From contig JAMDAP010000095.1 in assembly GCA_023484675.1 (NCBI GenBank), positions 1 to 7,266 on the forward strand: a stretch of DNA of 7,266 bases, written 5' to 3'. Within the stretch, counting starts at the first letter, position 1. Each line of letters opens with the position of its first letter. The translations under genes and the position numbers were made by a program. The DNA is from Bacillota bacterium (GTDB lineage Bacteria; Bacillota_E; Symbiobacteriia; JAMDAP01). Below are positions 5,706 through 7,266 of the stretch, one piece after another. The notes under the pieces are model-generated. The model was not told the origin of the DNA, did no database searches, and was given only the letters and a program-made list of their open reading frames with translations.

Positions 5706-7229
5706 CTAATCCCACCGTATCGGCCCGACCTCCGGATGATGCTCCAGCACCCCCATCATCTGCGACTGGATCTTCTCAAGGCCCGCCTGGGTCTTCGCCT
5801 CGCACCGCACGACCAGCACCGGCTGAGTGTTGGAGGCGCGCACCAGCCCCCACCCGTCAGGGAAGAGAACCCGGGCGCCGTCCACGTCGATCACCGGGAA
5901 ACGGCCCTGGAAGTCCGCCTTCACGGCCTCGACGACGCGGAACTTGGCCTCTTCGGGACAGTCGACGCGGATCTCCGGAGTGGAGTGGTACCGGGGGATG
6001 GTGCTCACGAGGCGCGAAAGCGTCTCGTCCGTGTTGGAGAGGATGCGCAGCAGGCGGCCGGCGGCGTAGATGGCGTCGTCGAAGCCGTAGTATTCGTCGG
6101 CGAAAAACATGTGGCCGGACATCTCCCCGGTGAAGACGGCTTCCAGTTCGCGCATCTTGGCCTTAATGAGCGAGTGCCCCGTCTTGTAGAATATCGGCCG
6201 TCCGCCCAGGCGCTCGATTTCTTCCACCAGCGCCTGGGAGCACTTGACCTCCACGATGGCCGGCGTCCCCGGACGCTTGGGCAGGATCTCGCGCCAGAAG
6301 AGAGCCATGAGGATGTCGCCCCAGAGGATATTGCCCTGCTCGTCTACGGCACCGATGCGGTCGCCGTCTCCATCGAAGGCGATCCCCAGGTCCGCCCCGT
6401 ACTCCCTCACCGCCCGCTGAAGATCGCGCAGGTTCTCCGGCTTGACCGGGTCGGGGTGGTGATGGGGGTAGGTCGGGTCCGAGGTGCAGTAAAGGGGTAT
6501 GACGTCGCATCCCCAGTCCCGAAGGACCTGGGGGGCAAAGAGGCTGGCAGTCCCGCTGCCACAATCTACTACAACCTTCAGGCGGCGAGGGCCCAGGCTA
6601 ATCTTGTCCATCAACATCCCGCGATAGGCTGGGGCCAGGTCGACCGCTTCGCGTCGGGGTACCGCAGCATCGGTGGCAGCACTGGTAGCGGCAGTAGTGG
6701 GGCCGCGACCGGGTGCTGCAAACTCCCCACGTTCAATGATCCGCCGCAGCTCCTGAATCTCTTCCCCATAGATGGTTCCCGGTCCGCGGCAGAGCTTGAA
6801 ACCATTAAAGTCCGGAGGGTTGTGACTCCCCGTGATCATCACGGCTCCGTCGATGCCGTAGGCAATCCGGGAGTAGTAAAGCATCGGGGTGAGTACCATG
6901 CCGATGTCCCTTACGCCGTAACCGGCTTCCAGCAAACCCTGGGAGAAGGCATCGGCAAAACCGTCCGACGACAGGCGGTTGTCGCGGCCAAGGAGCACCG
7001 TTAGGTTGCCAGGCGTCCCGGGCGGGGGTTCCTGCGCCCTTCGGGCCTCCAGGAGATAGGCGCCAAACCCCCTCCCGAGCACCCGGACGACGTCAGGTGT
7101 CAGGTCCTTGCCCACTATGCCGCGGACGTCGTACTCGCGGAAGATCCCGGGATTGACAGCCGGGATTTCGGCAGGAGCGATCCCCGGGGGCTGTCCCGCC
7201 GTTCCCGCGGTGACCAGGTCCTGCCCCAC
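5706..7229 (-). CDS. Phosphomannomutase/phosphoglucomutase (alpha-D-phosphohexomutase family)
   Basis: Cytoplasmic enzyme interconverting hexose 1- and 6-phosphates, supplying nucleotide-sugar precursors. Landmarks from GTG 7229: opening FREYDVRGIVG (about 30-40), active-site phosphoserine loop TGSHNPP (133-139, Ser 135), Mg-binding DGDGDR (286-291), sugar-specificity loop GEMSGH (368-373) and C-terminal phosphate-binding RASNTQP (464-470). All key residues are present and domain order is normal, as in AlgC-type bifunctional enzymes. An Ala/Thr-rich linker (about 172-192) separates domains 1 and 2. The start is unresolved: GTG 7229 has no visible ribosome-binding site, and the frame is open to 7265, so the gene may begin outside the window. 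It ends 51 bases from the end of the convergent remnant. No terminator is recognised between them. Preference for mannose or glucose phosphate cannot be decided here. Confidence 0.93.
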   Translation of the reverse strand: MGQDLVTAGTAGQPPGIAPAEIPAVNPGIFREYDVRGIVGKDLTPDVVRVLGRGFGAYLLEARRAQEPPPGTPGNLTVLLGRDNRLSSDGFADAFSQGLLEAGYGVRDIGMVLTPMLYYSRIAYGIDGAVMITGSHNPPDFNGFKLCRGPGTIYGEEIQELRRIIERGEFAAPGRGPTTAATSAATDAAVPRREAVDLAPAYRGMLMDKISLGPRRLKVVVDCGSGTASLFAPQVLRDWGCDVIPLYCTSDPTYPHHHPDPVKPENLRDLQRAVREYGADLGIAFDGDGDRIGAVDEQGNILWGDILMALFWREILPKRPGTPAIVEVKCSQALVEEIERLGGRPIFYKTGHSLIKAKMRELEAVFTGEMSGHMFFADEYYGFDDAIYAAGRLLRILSNTDETLSRLVSTIPRYHSTPEIRVDCPEEAKFRVVEAVKADFQGRFPVIDVDGARVLFPDGWGLVRASNTQPVLVVRCEAKTQAGLEKIQSQMMGVLEHHPEVGPIRWD

Positions 7230-7266
7230 AGAAGGGGCTTTGGGCGGGTCTGCCCGGCCGTAGTCA

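Noticed and set aside
5736..7004. A 422-codon plus-strand open frame opposite the mutase gene
   Set aside because: It is a GC-rich antisense shadow; the minus-strand frame carries all the family motifs, while the plus-strand translation shows no recognisable domain.

Overview
The window looks like GC-rich DNA from a Bacillota (Clostridia-like) bacterium. The supporting signs are strong GGAGG ribosome-binding sites, a PotD-type binding protein with a lipobox (a lipoprotein form common in monoderm bacteria), tightly packed genes, and a sigma-54 enhancer-binding regulator of the GAF/PAS type common in Clostridia. The genus cannot be fixed from sequence alone.

Layout. Positions 1-779 (+) carry most of potC, an ABC permease. 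Positions 839 to about 1135 (+) carry only the first 99 codons of potD, the binding lipoprotein. At 1129-1135 the sequence folds back on itself. From there to 1230 it is the reverse complement of the start of potC, followed on the minus strand by potB (1231-2097) and potA (2107-3189). Bases 1-83 and 1129-1211 are a perfect inverted repeat. Read through the fold, the parts restore an ordinary potA-potB-potC-potD operon, so the apparent convergent arrangement is most simply a chimeric join (amplification or assembly) and not a new gene order. The window therefore has no complete potD, and potC is complete only when its two pieces are put together.

Positions 3190-3478 form the control region of potA. 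It contains a full-consensus sigma-54 (-24/-12) promoter at 3236-3252 on the minus strand, about 50 bases before potA. Upstream lie a very stable GC hairpin (3327-3361), a perfect 16-base palindrome (3364-3379) and a cluster of TCTCA half-sites. Next comes a 597-residue sigma-54-dependent activator (3479-5272, minus) with GAF-like, PAS, AAA+ and Fis-type HTH domains. The likely circuit is that the activator senses a small molecule, binds the upstream dyads and switches on polyamine-type uptake through sigma-54 RNA polymerase. A large dyad (5283-5331) just upstream of the activator gene shares the TTGAGA half-site, which suggests autoregulation.

Positions 5273-5705 are mostly non-coding, except for a 61-codon plus-strand remnant (5469-5654) that resembles the C-terminal block of a large carbohydrate-active protein. 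Positions 5706-7229 (minus) encode a phosphomannomutase/phosphoglucomutase whose reading frame stays open to the right edge. The mutase and the remnant may mark an old sugar-metabolism locus next to the transport locus.
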